DNA of 64,000 bases from Sphaerolaimus hirsutus (lineage: Eukaryota; Nematoda; Chromadorea; Monhysterida; Sphaerolaimidae). Where the stretch lies: the NCBI GenBank assembly GCA_964036195.1, contig OZ038450.1:8930701-8994700 (forward strand). The letters are read 5' to 3'. Below, one piece after another: positions 22,040 through 33,299 of the stretch; positions within the stretch are counted from its first letter, which is position 1, and each line of letters opens with the position of its first letter. The notes beneath the pieces were generated by a model, which saw only the letters and a program-made list of their open reading frames with translations, did no database searches and was not told the DNA's origin. The translations under genes and the position numbers were made by a program.

Positions 22040-22833
22040 CAACGATGGAAAAAAACAGAACTTGAACACAGAAACTCATTGAGTTTCTGTGTTTTTGTTT
22101 TACATTACTCAAATGAGTTTTTTTTTGGAGAACACAGAAACACGGAAACACAGAAAAGTTTTTTGAGTTTTGAGTCTTTTCAGCGAAGTGGTTGGACACA
22201 TTGTCAGAATGCACATGAATTCAGTTAAACTAAACAAGATAAGATATGCATGTATAGCATGTAAATATGTATTTTACATAATGTATTCATATTTTATGAT
22301 GGAACAAAAAATAAATTAAAGATGGCATGCACATCTCCTGGTGGACATGTTTAAATATATAGTTGTAGTTCAAATCAATCCTGTAGTCTTCCATACAGTG
22401 CACATCCATTGAAGAATTTTGGAGTACTGCATAAATTGTAGTTTGTGAGCATTTTGTTGATGCTGGTGCTGTGATGTGGGTGGGTGTCCTCATTGAGGAC
22501 ATTTTTATGGACTTTTTCGACACTTGAATGAATACACATATTTATGTTATGTGGGGTTAAAACATGTGCAAAACCAATATTTTATAAGAAAACCGCTGTT
22601 TCAACATCAAAATGCTGTAAATCAGAATTTTTTGGGGGAAAACTCGAGTTTTTCTGACAAAAACTCGAGTTTTTTAGAAAAAAAACTCAAAAAACTCGAG
22701 TTTTAACAAAAAACACAGAAATAAAAACAGAGTTACTCAAGTTTTTTTATTATAAAAAACTCAAAACACAGGTATTCTTTTATGAAAAACTCAAAACACA
22801 GAAAGTGTTTTTTGGAGAACTTACCCATCGTTG
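22040..22833. mobile_element. hAT-like MITE, CTCGAGTTTT family, 8-bp TSD
   Basis: Ends CAACGATGG and CCATCGTTG are inverted, and CTCGTTGC flanks both sides exactly. Subterminal zones repeat ACACAGAAACTCA, AAACTCGAGTTTT and AAACTCAAAACACAG words. The central part contains unrelated AT-rich sequence. Confidence 0.9.
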
Positions 22834-23070
22834 CTCGTTGCATCTGGAATTGTACCTATTTACCTACATATGTATGTTTGTAGATATACGTGTCCTTTGG
22901 TCATCAGCACCTCTCTGTATACTTGTGACCTATGTTTGAGGGAATGGTGTAATTTGTCTATTTTTTTCTCCGAGTGAATGCAGCCTCAATGCGTCACGCA
23001 GCAAGTTTTATATCTAGAAACCCATTGTGCTATCAAAACTTACAAACTCATGCTCACCTAAAATATGCAG

Positions 23071-23543
23071 ATGGTCACGGATAGTGATGTAAAAGCGCCA
23101 TGGCGCTGGCGCCTGGCACTAGCGCCAAGGCAAAAAGCGCCATGGCGCTTTTGGCGCTTGGCGCTATTTACCTGTGGCGCCATTGGCGCTTGGCGCTATG
23201 CCTATGAAAAGCGCCATGGCGCTTTTGGCGCTTGGCGCTATTTTTGGCCGGCGCCAGGAACAAAATGCCTGGCGCTGGCGCTTGGCGCTAGCGCCAAAGC
23301 AAAAAGCGCCATGGCGCTTCTGGCGCTTGGCGCCATTTTGCTCTGGCGCCATTGGCGCTTGGCGCTAAGGGTCGGAAAAGCGCCATGGCGCTTTTGGCGC
23401 TTGGCGCCAAAGTTCTGGCGCTTTTCGCATCACTAGTCACGGACCAGAAACAAGTGAATGTGCAGCTGCAGAAACGGGTGGAGGAGGCGGGTACACGACT
23501 TGCGAAATGTCGAGAATTTATCAAGAATTTGCTCATCCAACAG
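23071..23543 (+). pseudogene. Coiled-coil exon interrupted by a hAT-like MITE
   Basis: Without the insertion an acceptor AAATATGCAG is followed by ATGGTCACGGACCAGAAAC and a continuous frame to donor CAGGTTTGA. It encodes a heptad-like helix (VQLQKRVEEAG, then CREFIKNLLIQQ). The element at 23082-23435 plus its 8-bp duplication adds 362 bases, which breaks the frame; reading through meets a stop at the element's last CACTAG. Either this allele is inactivated, or a splice site inside the element is used. It could also be a degenerate exon copy. Other exons of this gene were not identified with confidence. Confidence 0.55.
23082..23435. mobile_element. hAT-like MITE, GGCGCC family, complete, 8-bp TSD
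   Basis: Ends TAGTGATGTAAAAGCGCC and GGCGCTTTTCGCATCACTA are inverted, and GTCACGGA is duplicated exactly at 23074-23081 and 23436-23443. The 354-base interior is almost entirely GGCGCTTGGCGC and GCGCCATGGCGC words. Long open frames rich in Ala, Trp and Arg on both strands follow from this repeat. Confidence 0.95.
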
Positions 23544-23742
23544 GTTTGATTTATTCACATGTATATATGTTGCACGTGTTATGGATAAATATTGTAAATC
23601 AGGTTAATCGAAAATTGTGGCCGGGGTAATCGACTTTCGCACTAGCTATAATCGTTGCTTCACTTGCCATCTGATATTTATGGAAGTAAATATACGGTAT
23701 TTATGGATTGAAATACCTCTTTATATATATATATATATACCT

Positions 23743-24061
23743 ACCGTATTTACTCGAGTAAATCCCCCTGGGAATTATTGCTCATCAGACTTTTTTTGAG
23801 GGGGGCACTCGATGTGGGAATTTTTCAAGTGGAAATAATAATTTGTCGAAAGTCATTCGCATGCTTCTAACAACTCATTTCATGAAATATGGTTTATTAA
23901 GAACATACCTAATGAATATGCAATTTCTTCCAAAAATTCTACTCAACAAATTTTTCATTTGACTAAGATGGGGAATGATTCGAGGGGGGAATCATTTTTT
24001 CCTCACTCGTCCGACAGGGGGAATTATTCAAGAGGTGGGAATTATTCGGGTAAGTACTGTG
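23743..24061. mobile_element. CCGTATT-type MITE
   Basis: The left end is TACCGTATTTACTCGAGTAA. The right end is decayed around GGGTAAGTACTGT. The interior has GGGGGAATTATTC words. Confidence 0.75.
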
Positions 24062-24188
24062 TCTCGAGTAAGTACTCATTTCTGGGTTTCGTGTCAAAAT
24101 AAATGATCTGCAAGAACTACACATTGATGTAACTCAATGGTTGAACGAGTTCCACCCACTTGTTACATGTACCTAATACATTATGCAG

Positions 24189-24209
24189 GTGCAGCACCAG
24201 CTTGACTGA
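24189..24209 (+). CDS. Possible terminal mini-exon after the coiled-coil exon
   Basis: Acceptor ACATTATGCAG precedes six codons (VQHQLD) and TGA. The phase 0 join to the exon ending at 23543 would give a short helical C-terminus. The evidence is only a splice-like acceptor and the phase match, so this is weak. Confidence 0.22.
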   Translation: MQHQLD

Positions 24210-25304
24210 AGCTTGTGACGAATGCCAGGTTTTTCAAGCCAAACAGTGGCACTTTGTCACCTTATTGCTGAACGCTTGTACAGATATTAAAATATTTACC
24301 AATGCACATTGCCAAGCAACCAAAACAAAGAAAACTTGTTTCAGAGAACGATAACTCGCGAAATATATATGTATGGTCTCTTTCTGATTCGAAAAAAATC
24401 TTTGAAACTTTTTACATTCGTAAAATCTTCTAATAGATCAAATTCTATCCTAGTTTTACAAATAGCTCTAAAATGAAAGTTGAACGTCATTTCACGCTAT
24501 AATAGGTAGTTCAAATCGGTAGTGCACTCGCGTCGATGCACTTGGGTGGAATGCACAGAATGGTCAAATTTACTTTAAACAATATGAGCATGTGAGCTAG
24601 GGCCACTCCCGGGTGCCAGTCCCAGACCCTGTAAAATGTCATGTTTCATGTAAAAGACCCTGTAAAGTGTCAGGTGTATCCAAATTGTAGTGTATGGTAT
24701 TCAAATCTTATGTGGTTGTATCCAAATCTTGTGCCCAAAAGTAAGATCTCAGTAAAAATGGCTAAAGCCAACAAAAAGTGGACACTGCACCAATGTGTTG
24801 TGGTGAGGTGTATGCATTTGAATGCACAATAGGAATATATGACTACCCTACAATGTGTTTGTTAGTCTGAACTTTGAAAAGAAATATATCATATAATGTT
24901 CCACAGTGAGGTTGGGCTCCAAAAAGAAGTATATCAAAAGTTTTTCCAAAGAACAATGGACAAATGTAAAAAAAAATTTAGCAACTAAAATGGCATCCAC
25001 ATTTTGTCAAATTGAGGCTCAGGGAAACAATTTCATCCAACTTTATCACACCAGCGTGAGCTGTTTGAACCTGCTGCACACTTCAGACACAGAACTTTTC
25101 TGTTTTTCCACCTCATTTTACCTTTTTGGCTCAACTTTCTGTGTTCTGTTCCAGCCAAACTGGGCAAAAATTCATGCAGATTGTGAATTATGTAAATTTT
25201 TCTGTTCCCAGCAAAATTTATGCAAATTTTTTCCACTTCCAGCCAAATTTCAGCTAATTTAATCCATTTTCTGGCAAAATTTCAACAAATTTTTCAAATT
25301 TCAA

Positions 25305-25618
25305 CAGGCATATTACTCAAAACACGCAAACTTAAATAACTTTTTGTCATGTCAACCAAATTTGACAAAAAATGGCTCATTTGAAAGCTCTCGCCACTGC
25401 GCACATCAACAAATTTTTTTTATTGCCAACTTTATATTCAAATTTTTATTTATTCATGTTTTAGGATTTCAAACGGCTACTGTCCTAAAGTGGGCGGAGC
25501 CTGTAAATTTTTTTTTGTAAAATAAAAAATGGCATCATATGCTCTTTCATATGAGACATTATTCAATAAAATTGGTCGTGTGACAGGGAAGTTATTGCAG
25601 TTTGAAGTTTTTCATCCC

Positions 25619-25656
<38 letters not shown>

Positions 25657-25915
25657 GAACAGCATCTCACTACGAAATTCTTGAATAACTTTTTTCCAGT
25701 TCAACCAATCGATTTGAAAATTGGAGTCAGTATACTTTACGACACGGGCTTTCCAACGGCGTCGAGGGTTTTTTCTTATATCTAATGGCATTGCAAAGTT
25801 ATTTGAGTTTGAATTTTCGGTTTTCCATATTTTGCTGTCTCTGACCATATTATGGGTGGATCGCTTGCGCCCTCCCTCGGCAGCGAGGGATGGCGCTGGC
25901 GCGCCCACCCTATTT
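25305..25915 (-). repeat. Dispersed repeat, copy 2 (inverted relative to 13525-14115)
   Basis: The copy carries the same landmarks as the first copy in reverse order: CGCAAACTTAAATAACTTT, a CAA microsatellite, GGGCTTTCCAACGGCGTC and the GC-rich CCCTCGGCAGCGAGGG hairpin. Confidence 0.8.
25618..25655. repeat. (CAA)n microsatellite
   Basis: About twelve tandem CAA units lie inside the dispersed repeat. The corresponding site in the copy at 13790-13806 has about six TTG units. Confidence 0.9.
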
Positions 25916-26332
25916 GGATACAAAAGCATAAAAGTTGAATATGATACAATAAGATGTGGATACACATGACACTTTTCAGTATATTTTACATAACATTTGA
26001 CACTTCATAGGGTATTTTACATGACACATGACATCTTACAGGGTATTTTACACTTTACAGGGTATTTTACACTTTACAGGGTCTTTTACAGGATCTGGGA
26101 CTACCCCCAGATCCTATAATATGTTGTGTAAAATGTCAAATGTCATGCAAAGTGTCAAATATCATGAAGAATGTCATAAAAATGGCAAGAAAAAGATTTT
26201 TCGACACTGCTTGACCTTTAACATTATTGTAAATACAGGGCATTTTACAGGGTCTGGTGTCACTTCCACAAGAGATCAAGTGAAATGGGAAAAAATAAAA
26301 GAAAAGTAATTTGACAAATTGCAAGTTAAGAG

Positions 26333-26959
26333 TAAGGTTGGGAACCCGACCCGCCCGACCCAGACCCGACAATTTCACCTGACAACATTGGATTTTGTTG
26401 ATCAGTTAGAAATGATGTCGATTGTTGTGATGCTTTTCCTATGTTTGAATTACAGGCAGGCAGGCAGCACGTATTTTCATCTGTGGACAGTTTAACTCTG
26501 TAAAATTTCATGTAAATTGTAAACAGTCAAGTAAAATGTCATGGAAAAAGCCGTGTCCTGTAAAAACATCAAATTTTACATTTTACATGACCTTTACTTT
26601 TTACAAGGCATCTTACAAGCTGTGGGAGCACCCCCTGAACATGGATAAGTCAATTTTATGAGAAAACACTGTTTTTACATTGAAACACTGCTTCTGGGTA
26701 CCGACTCAGTTTTTGTGCAAAAACTTGTGGTTTACGAAAATGAGTTTTCACAGAAAGAAAAAAACAGTAATAAAGACAGAGTTACTCAAGTTTTTTTTTG
26801 CGAAAAACTCAAAGCACAGGTATTCATTTTTGAAAAACTCAAAACACAGAAAGTGTTCATTTTTAAAAACTTTCCTATCGTTGAGCCGACCCGACCCGAA
26901 CGTTTTTTGAACCGACACCCGAAACCCGAACTTGTCCATTCTTTAAATTCCAAACTCTA
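26333..26959. mobile_element. hAT-like MITE with CCCGAC words, 8-bp TSD
   Basis: GTTAAGAG is duplicated exactly on both sides (26325-26332 and 26960-26967). Ends TAAGGTTGGGAA and TTCCAAACTCTA pair with mismatches. Subterminal zones repeat ACCCGACCCG and CCCGAACCCGA-like words. A CCCTGTAAAATG-type MITE fragment is nested around 26498-26635, next to ACTCAAAACACAG words shared with 22040-22833. Confidence 0.8.
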
Positions 26960-27089
26960 GTTAAGAGTAAAATCAAACGTTAAGAAAGAAGTGGCAAATG
27001 ACTCTTACCTTACTCTTACCTTTTTTACTCTTAAGAAATGGCAAATACCTTACTCTTCATTTTTTACTGCACTCTTACTTTGCCGTTAG

Positions 27090-27351
27090 TAGTGATGTAA
27101 AGGCACCGGGGCACCGGTGCCCCGGTGCTGGGCACCGAAGGGCACCAGCACCGGTGCTGGTGCGGTGCCATTGCAATCTTCAGGGGTGCCATGCCGGTGC
27201 CGGTGCCATTTTTTCCAAAAGGCACCGGTGCCGGTGCGGTGCGGTGCCATTTTCTGGCCGGTGCCCCAGGGTGCCAGGTGCCCTTTTCATGCGTTGGCAA
27301 AGGTGCCGGTGCGGTGCGGTGCCATTTTTCCCGGTGCCTTTAACATCACTA
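27090..27351. mobile_element. hAT-like MITE filled with GGCACC words, 8-bp TSD
   Basis: Ends TAGTGATGTAAAGGCACC and GGTGCCTTTAACATCACTA are inverted. GCCGTTAG is duplicated exactly on both sides. The terminal octamer is the same as in the GGCGCC element at 23082-23435, but the interior word is GGCACCGGTGCC instead. Confidence 0.95.
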
Positions 27352-27669
27352 GCCGTTAGTCTTTTTATTTTGCTATTATTATTTGCCATTTGTCACCCGA
27401 TATCCCCTTTCTCAAAATTCGAATTTGTGCAACTCTACCGAAGGTCTCTATGTTGGAAATCATATTTTGTATGAAATACTTGTCTGTATTCTGCCGCCTT
27501 ATTATTATCCAATTCAAAACACGACGAGAGTAAAATAAATTCCATTAACAACGATAAATAACGAAAAATTTCCACTAGATACTGATTCAGACAATAAAAA
27601 TGCGGCAATTTTTTTCAACGTCTGCGGATGTTCATCACGCCGTATTTAATAGGAATGCTATTAGGTTCG

Positions 27670-27761
27670 TTAAAGTGGAACGGCTCCCGATTGATATAGA
27701 TTCAGTGCGGATGGGAGCAGGGGCAGATAGTAGGGCATGTACGTGAACAGCCACAGTCCCA
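27670..27761 (-). CDS. C-terminal exon of a membrane protein, gene unknown
   Basis: After acceptor CCTCGTTACAG the frame encodes GLWLFTYMPYYLPLLPSALN and nine more residues before TAA at 27672-27670. It is strongly hydrophobic and aromatic, like a last transmembrane segment with a short tail. Third positions are mostly G/C in the first half. Partner exons upstream on the minus strand were not recognised; the exon at 39484-39676 is a distant candidate. Confidence 0.5.
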
Positions 27762-28391
27762 CTGTAACGAGGGCACGGTAAATAACCGGGAGAAAAGCAC
27801 TTTAAAATCTAATTTTTCCTACAATCATAAAGGAGGTGTAAATACTGACAACACTCAAAAGATATCAACAATTCCACCTGGTGGCAGTCCCGCATCCCGT
27901 AAAGTGTAAAGTAAAGTATCAAACGTCATGTGAAATGTCAAAAAAATTCGAAATTCGAAAATTCATTTGTGGAAAAACACTTAAAAAGTAAACACTTTTT
28001 CCAAAGTGATCGCCATCGTTTTCCCTGAGAGTGGAAAAGCAGTCGTACATTGAACTGGGTACACTGACGCTCGGCGATGCGCAATTTTATCTTTCCAATC
28101 AACACTGAATTCGCGTTAAAAGTGTTACTCGTAATTAATTGTGGAACCGACTGGGAATGCGAAAACTGTAAATAGTTAATGCAATTAAGATGAACCTGAA
28201 TCAGTTGAACACCAGTTTCGTTCAGCCACTTCAGAGCGTTACATTCACATACAAAGAAACTGTCTGAACTCTGAATCTACATCCATCGCTTTGGGTGAAA
28301 AAATCTCAAAGTGAGCGAGTGAATTTCTGCAGGACGGCACGCCATCCGCAGTCCGTGCCACAGCGGCCGCAGCTGCTATTGCAATGCGCAC
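27762..28391. other. No gene seen; MITE fragments
   Basis: Fragments of the CCCTGTAAAATG family (27884-27935) and of the TTCGAA-rich family (27940-28025) are present. Nothing coding was found. Confidence 0.5.
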
Positions 28392-29162
28392 CACAGTTGC
28401 GAAAACGTATTTACGTTTACTCGTAAATTCGTATACTCAAGTACCGAGTAAATACGTTTAAGATTCCTCCAATAAAGTACATGTAGTAGTTTTTTAGTAC
28501 TCTTTTTGAAGGTATTTGAGTACAAAAGAACGTATTTTTGATGCTGATTCACTACATTTTAGAAAAAAATATTGAACTCGTAGTAAACTGTGTTTACATC
28601 AAGTCCAGCAGCCTATTTATCAATTGACAGGTGAGAGTGACGAGACACCAAATATCTTGCTATGGGAATATGTAGATGTAATTTTGGGGGAATATAGTGA
28701 CTTCCCCACTACTATACTCTTACAGTGAGGTGAGGAGGGTCTAGCAATGGTTGCCGAATGTGCAAAAAATTGAAATTTTTGCAGTCTGAAATTGGTTCAC
28801 CATAACAGGTGAATCTCTAAATCTTCGAATGCCATTTTGCCATACCTTCAGCTAAGTGGGTTAGGAAGCTAAAATTTGGGGATGTAACGAACATCCATGC
28901 TACTGTAGCCAACACACCTAAAGTGTGATGTGAGTCACTGCATATAAGGCATTTTTAAACGGTTTTGGTGTCCACATCAAATGGAGAACCCATTCGCATT
29001 TTATAATAAGGCAGGTAAGCGATCCCTGCTTTTCGATTTTACAGCACCATACTGCACTGTCACAAATTTTACTTTAGGTTTTAGGTACTCAGTAAGTAAA
29101 TTAAACATATACTTTATGTTTATGTATACTTTGAAAAACCTTGAGTACTTTTAACAACTCCG
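28392..29162. mobile_element. hAT-like MITE, ACTCGAG family, 8-bp TSD
   Basis: Ends CACAGTTGCG and AACAACTCCG are diverged forms of the family TIR. Flanks ATGCGCAC and ATGCACAC match at seven of eight positions. Subterminal TACGTTTACTC and GAGTACTTTTAAC words match the copies at 17997-18529 and 42372-42854, while the centre is unrelated. Confidence 0.85.
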
Positions 29163-29865
29163 ATGCACACCGGGGCACGCGTGCACAACGCACCTTGAAG
29201 CCATTATTGATGGGCCGTCTCATGCTTTATCACATCATACTGCGACGACTAGACCTCACAGCGCAACCTCTGCGATTGCAGACACTATTTATTAGCTATC
29301 AATGCTTGGCTGCGGGCCATTTACGAGCTGGAAATCGTTCCTGCAGTACAGAGCTGCATACAAACTTACATAAATACAATACTTAGACGCAGCGCGTACA
29401 TGTGGTCAGAGTTTGCGAATGTACCCAGCCTTAGCGTACCCCTCTTTCCCTGAGACGTCTCTATACTATGGGTGGCGAGTATAAAACTTCCAAAAATTAC
29501 ACAATTAAACAAACTAATTTCATGCGTGACTTCAGTTCAGGAGGCGGGCAATGCCAATCGAATTGCACTTTATTACCTCCACCCATGCAGGTAATCATGA
29601 CCGGCTAGATAAAGCCGACCAGGCATGATGGAATGTAAATCAAATAAAAGCCTCCATCGCCGGCCGAATGCGATCGCATGCAAGGCGTATAGGTCGCTTT
29701 ACGACCGTTCAGGGGGCAACTTTGAAAATGAGACCAAATCCATGTGACGCAAGTTGGTGGCGCGGCACGGATGCGGTCCGAAATTTACCTACCTAATTAG
29801 AGGACATGTTTTATCGGGCAACCCGAATAATTTGTATCCAAAAATCTATACATGGTACACCAGGG
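29163..29865. other. No gene seen
   Basis: Mixed-composition spacer. Short open frames lack splice or codon support. Confidence 0.45.
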
Positions 29866-30046
29866 GGAAGTCCCTGACCCTGTAAAATGTCAAATGTCAT
29901 GCAAAGTGTCAAAAGTCATGTAAAATGCCCTGCAAAATGGCAATCGAGTTGCTATTTTGCAGGGCATTTTACAGTACTTTTGACACTTTGCATGACATTT
30001 GACATTTCACATGACATTTTACAGGGTCTGGGACTGGCACCAGCTG
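29866..30046. mobile_element. CCCTGTAAAATG-type hairpin MITE
   Basis: AGTCCCTGACCCTGTAAAATG at the left pairs with CATTTTACAGGGTCTGGGACT at the right. The arms are made of ATGTCAAATGTCATG words and meet at a short GGCAATCGAGTTGC core. Confidence 0.85.
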
Positions 30047-31079
30047 CCAGTCATAACAACAGTAAGTCAGGTCGCATCTTATTTCATACTTAGTAATTCG
30101 GGCTGCCCGTAGTAGCTTGTCGGGCAAATGCAAATACAGCCCAGAGCGTGGAGCAGAGCGGCATACGCGACGGCGACACCGGAAACAGCAATGCTCGTTG
30201 ATCACACGACACTCTGTGGCGCGCATGTTACCTACACTTCATCACATTGCTTACTCCGACCTACTACAGGATCACGGCCGCAATCAGTGCACCCGACTCG
30301 CTCTGATAAATAATCAGACAGCCGGCTGCAGCGAAAGAGTTCCTTTCGCTGTAGGAGTAAAAATATTTTCCACGATAAAATAGAAACACGACGCCAGTAA
30401 GAATGTCCGGATGAAGTGGGCGAAACAATAAAAAAGGGAAATGAAACTATCGAACAGTAGCTCATAGGCACTGAAACGGGAAAATTTGATGTGTCTGGCT
30501 ATAGGCAAGGGAAAGGGACATTTGCCAGTGCGGCAACATTACTTTGCGTGGATCGACGGCACGCGATTAGGCCGAAGTATTTCGAAACAAGTGCGCAATC
30601 GCTAATTCCGGGCGAGCGGTTAAGCCGAGAGAAAGCGCTGGCGCTCGAGCTTAGAGCGGTTGGATGCTGGTGAATCTGCGCAAGCGGCCGCGTGCAGTTT
30701 TGCTAAACACCGCGCCGTATTTACGTGTCAGCAGACAGTTAAGGAGTACCTAGTTGCCAGAGCAGAGTAAATCAATTCCTCGCTGCTGAGCATTTTTTTC
30801 ATGAGGTGTCCATCACAGAATTTCAGAGCATAAACACCCGTATACCCAGCATTAAACTGCCTTCATTGCAAAAAAAAATTATATTTTATTACTGAATAGG
30901 TATCGTATTTGCGGAATGCCAGAATCAATGCATAAGAAATAACTATAATCAATAACTATAACCAGAATCAATAACTACCAATCAATACTATCAATAATCA
31001 GACCTAACTACTTAAACTAGCATTTAAGTTTTTCTGATCAAATTATTATTTTTATTGATTTTCTGAGTTAGTTCACCTT
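30047..31079. other. Moderately GC-rich to 30700, then AT-rich; no gene called
   Basis: CpG-containing open frames on both strands at 30117-30670 lack acceptors or donors that agree with a biased frame. A promoter or UTR is possible. Confidence 0.35.
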
Positions 31080-31428
31080 CAAATTTTGAGGGGAGGGAGG
31101 GGTTCATTCTAGGAGGGCTTATTCGAGGGATTTTTCATTATTTTGTTAGAAATTTTCGTGAAGGCTCGTGGTAATGAATGGGCTTTTACATGCCCAAAAC
31201 TGGTAATACATGTGAATGTGACCACACAGGGTATATTTGGACATAGATATTTACGTATAGGTATATCTTACACAAGCTAGTCTGTGTAGCTGCGATGCTA
31301 ATTGGCAGCAATTAATACATCAGGTACATGACATAACATGATACAGGTACCTACTATATTCCAGACAATGGTTTTTCCGGGGGGGGGGGGTCAATTCAAG
31401 CGGGGGATAATTCGACGAAATATGGTAG
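31080..31428. mobile_element. CCGTATT-type MITE, degraded
   Basis: GGGGGAGGG and GGGCTTATTCGAGGG words and the right end GACGAAATATGGTA mark the family. The left end is uncertain and could lie near 30900. Confidence 0.55.
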
Positions 31429-31943
31429 GTAGATACCTACTCTACGGTAGAAATTTCATTCAGTACATTTTATTTTTTTTGCAAACAACAAGACTACTGA
31501 CTTATTAACCCTCTGGTAGTTATGGAAAAGCGCCACAGGAACAGTACTCCAAACCAAACGCCATTGGTGTCATCACGGCGCGGCACGCTTTGGCGCCCCC
31601 AAATAGCGCCAGCATTGTGGCGTGAGTTCACACCATTTTGCATCGAAGCTACTTTGCTATCGCATAAAACATTGCCTCAATTCACAACAGTATTTCACAG
31701 AACATTTGTGCCCTACTTTGCATAAAATAGTGTGTATAGTGACACATTTTCACACACCTACACATTTGATTCCAAATAGCATTCCAACAAATGGCTGATT
31801 TTTGAGCAAATAAAATTAAATGTAATCTCAGAAAATCTCTCTGAGGAAAAATATATAATTACATTTCTGAATCAATCTCCCATGTTTGAAAATTTTCAAA
31901 AAAATCTAAGCCCATAACATATCTATCTAAGGCAAGCCCAAAA

Positions 31944-32335
31944 CCCAGGTTTAGATGTGTGATGGGCTTAGATGTGTGGTGGGCAGAATTAGATGTGTGG
32001 TGGGCAGAATTAGATGTGAGGTGGACAGAATTAGATGTGTGGTGGGCAGAATGAGATGTGGGCCTGGTCTAGATGTGTGATGGGCTTAGATGTGTGGTGG
32101 GTAGAATTAGATTTGTGGTGGGTAGAATTAGATGTGTGGTGGGCATAATTAGTTGTGTGGTGGGCAGAATTAGATGTGTGGTGGGCAGAATTACATGTGT
32201 GGTGGGCAGAATGAGATGTGGGCCTGGTCTAGATGTGTGATGGGCTTAGATGTGTGATGGGCTTAGATGTGTGGTGGGTAGCATTAGATGTGGTCCTGGT
32301 GTAGATGTGTGATGGGTTTAGATGTATAATAGGCT
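31944..32335. repeat. 21-bp minisatellite
   Basis: Tandem variants of AGATGTGTGGTGGGCAGAATT continue for about 390 bases. A variant block with GTGGGCCTGGTCTAGATG recurs about 160 bases apart, so a higher-order unit is present. Confidence 0.9.
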
Positions 32336-33299
32336 TCAGTTGCTCAGATGTCTCTGGGTGCTCTTTGGTACCATATTCATGTGATTAATCCATGCAGTGA
32401 GGCTGATCAAATCACAATCAACCAGGGCACCCCATCTATTGACCAATCGATTTTCATCCCCAAAAATGGTTGCAAAGATTGAAAATTTTGTCATCACAAA
32501 ATAACTGTGTAAACACCAAACTAATGAGCAGGTCATTGTACAGTACATGTTATTGGTACAAACAATGTTATATGCTTTAAAAAATGATAAGTATTTCAAA
32601 ATTAATGTAGGTTTACATGTCTTATGTACTGTATAAATGTTCAACATAATTGAACAATTGACAAAATGTACTCCATTCACTTACTTGCATTGATTGTGCC
32701 CACTGCCCAGGTTCTACCAAAGCCACAAAGCATGCCGCTGACTCGCATGCATGCTTGTAATATTCATTTGTCATGACAGTAATATTGGAAACTCAGGCCA
32801 ACGTGACCCAAACCAGATATTTCACACATTTTGGAACCCAATACACAACCTCAACTATTTTGAACTGATACACCACACCTGAACCCAAACATTTTGAAAT
32901 TCCCTATATTGGGAGTGATGTGATGTCACATACTTTGGATGGTATCGTGAGCACATTGGCCTGATTTTATACCTATCTGTAGTACACTCATGCTTTCACA
33001 GATAAAAATTTTAAATTTTACTGATGGCACCTTGGCGCTATTTATGGTACCATCAAAAACAATGGCGACATGCACCAATTGGTGCCAGCAAAAATGGCGC
33101 CAAACACCAATTGCGCCATGGCACCATTCAAAATAAGTGCATCAGAGTATTCAAAATAACAGTGCTGGAGAACACCGGGCCAAGCGTCAATTGTGCCATG
33201 GCGACTTTTAGTATTGGACTTGTCGACTTTTAGTATTGGACGCCTCATTTTATATGTAACGTAGCGCTATGGCGTCATTCAAACACTACCTTGCTGCGA
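32336..33299. other. No gene seen; decayed GGCGCC-type remnant
   Basis: A minus-strand 114-codon open frame (32680-32336) has no codon bias. At 33017-33200 there are decayed GGCACC and GGCGCC words, and at 33210-33245 GGACTTGTCGACTTTTAG text related to 60546-61197. Confidence 0.45.

Larger units (their letters stand above)
24611..26110. mobile_element. Composite CCCTGTAAAATG element with nested repeats
   Basis: CCAGTCCCAGACCCTGTAAA at the left is matched by the inverted end near TTTACAGGATCTGGGACT at the right. Subterminal GTGTATCCAAAT and TTTGGATACA text also pair. Inside lie a diverged arm of the 15.2-kb foldback (24757-25060) and the dispersed repeat at 25305-25915. Confidence 0.65.

Noticed and set aside
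23065..23436. Long open frames (up to 123 codons) on both strands in the GGCGCC arrays, also at 1751-2101 and 2941-3201
   Set aside because: They arise because the GC-rich word array contains few stop codons in any frame. The products are repetitive Ala/Trp/Arg text, and the element has TIRs and duplications of a non-coding MITE.
27064..27389. Cys/Gly/Pro-rich open frames of 69-80 codons
   Set aside because: They lie within the GGCACC-filled hAT-like element.
31944..32335. Possible CRISPR-like array
   Set aside because: The units are directly tandem without unique spacers in a eukaryotic genome; it is a minisatellite.
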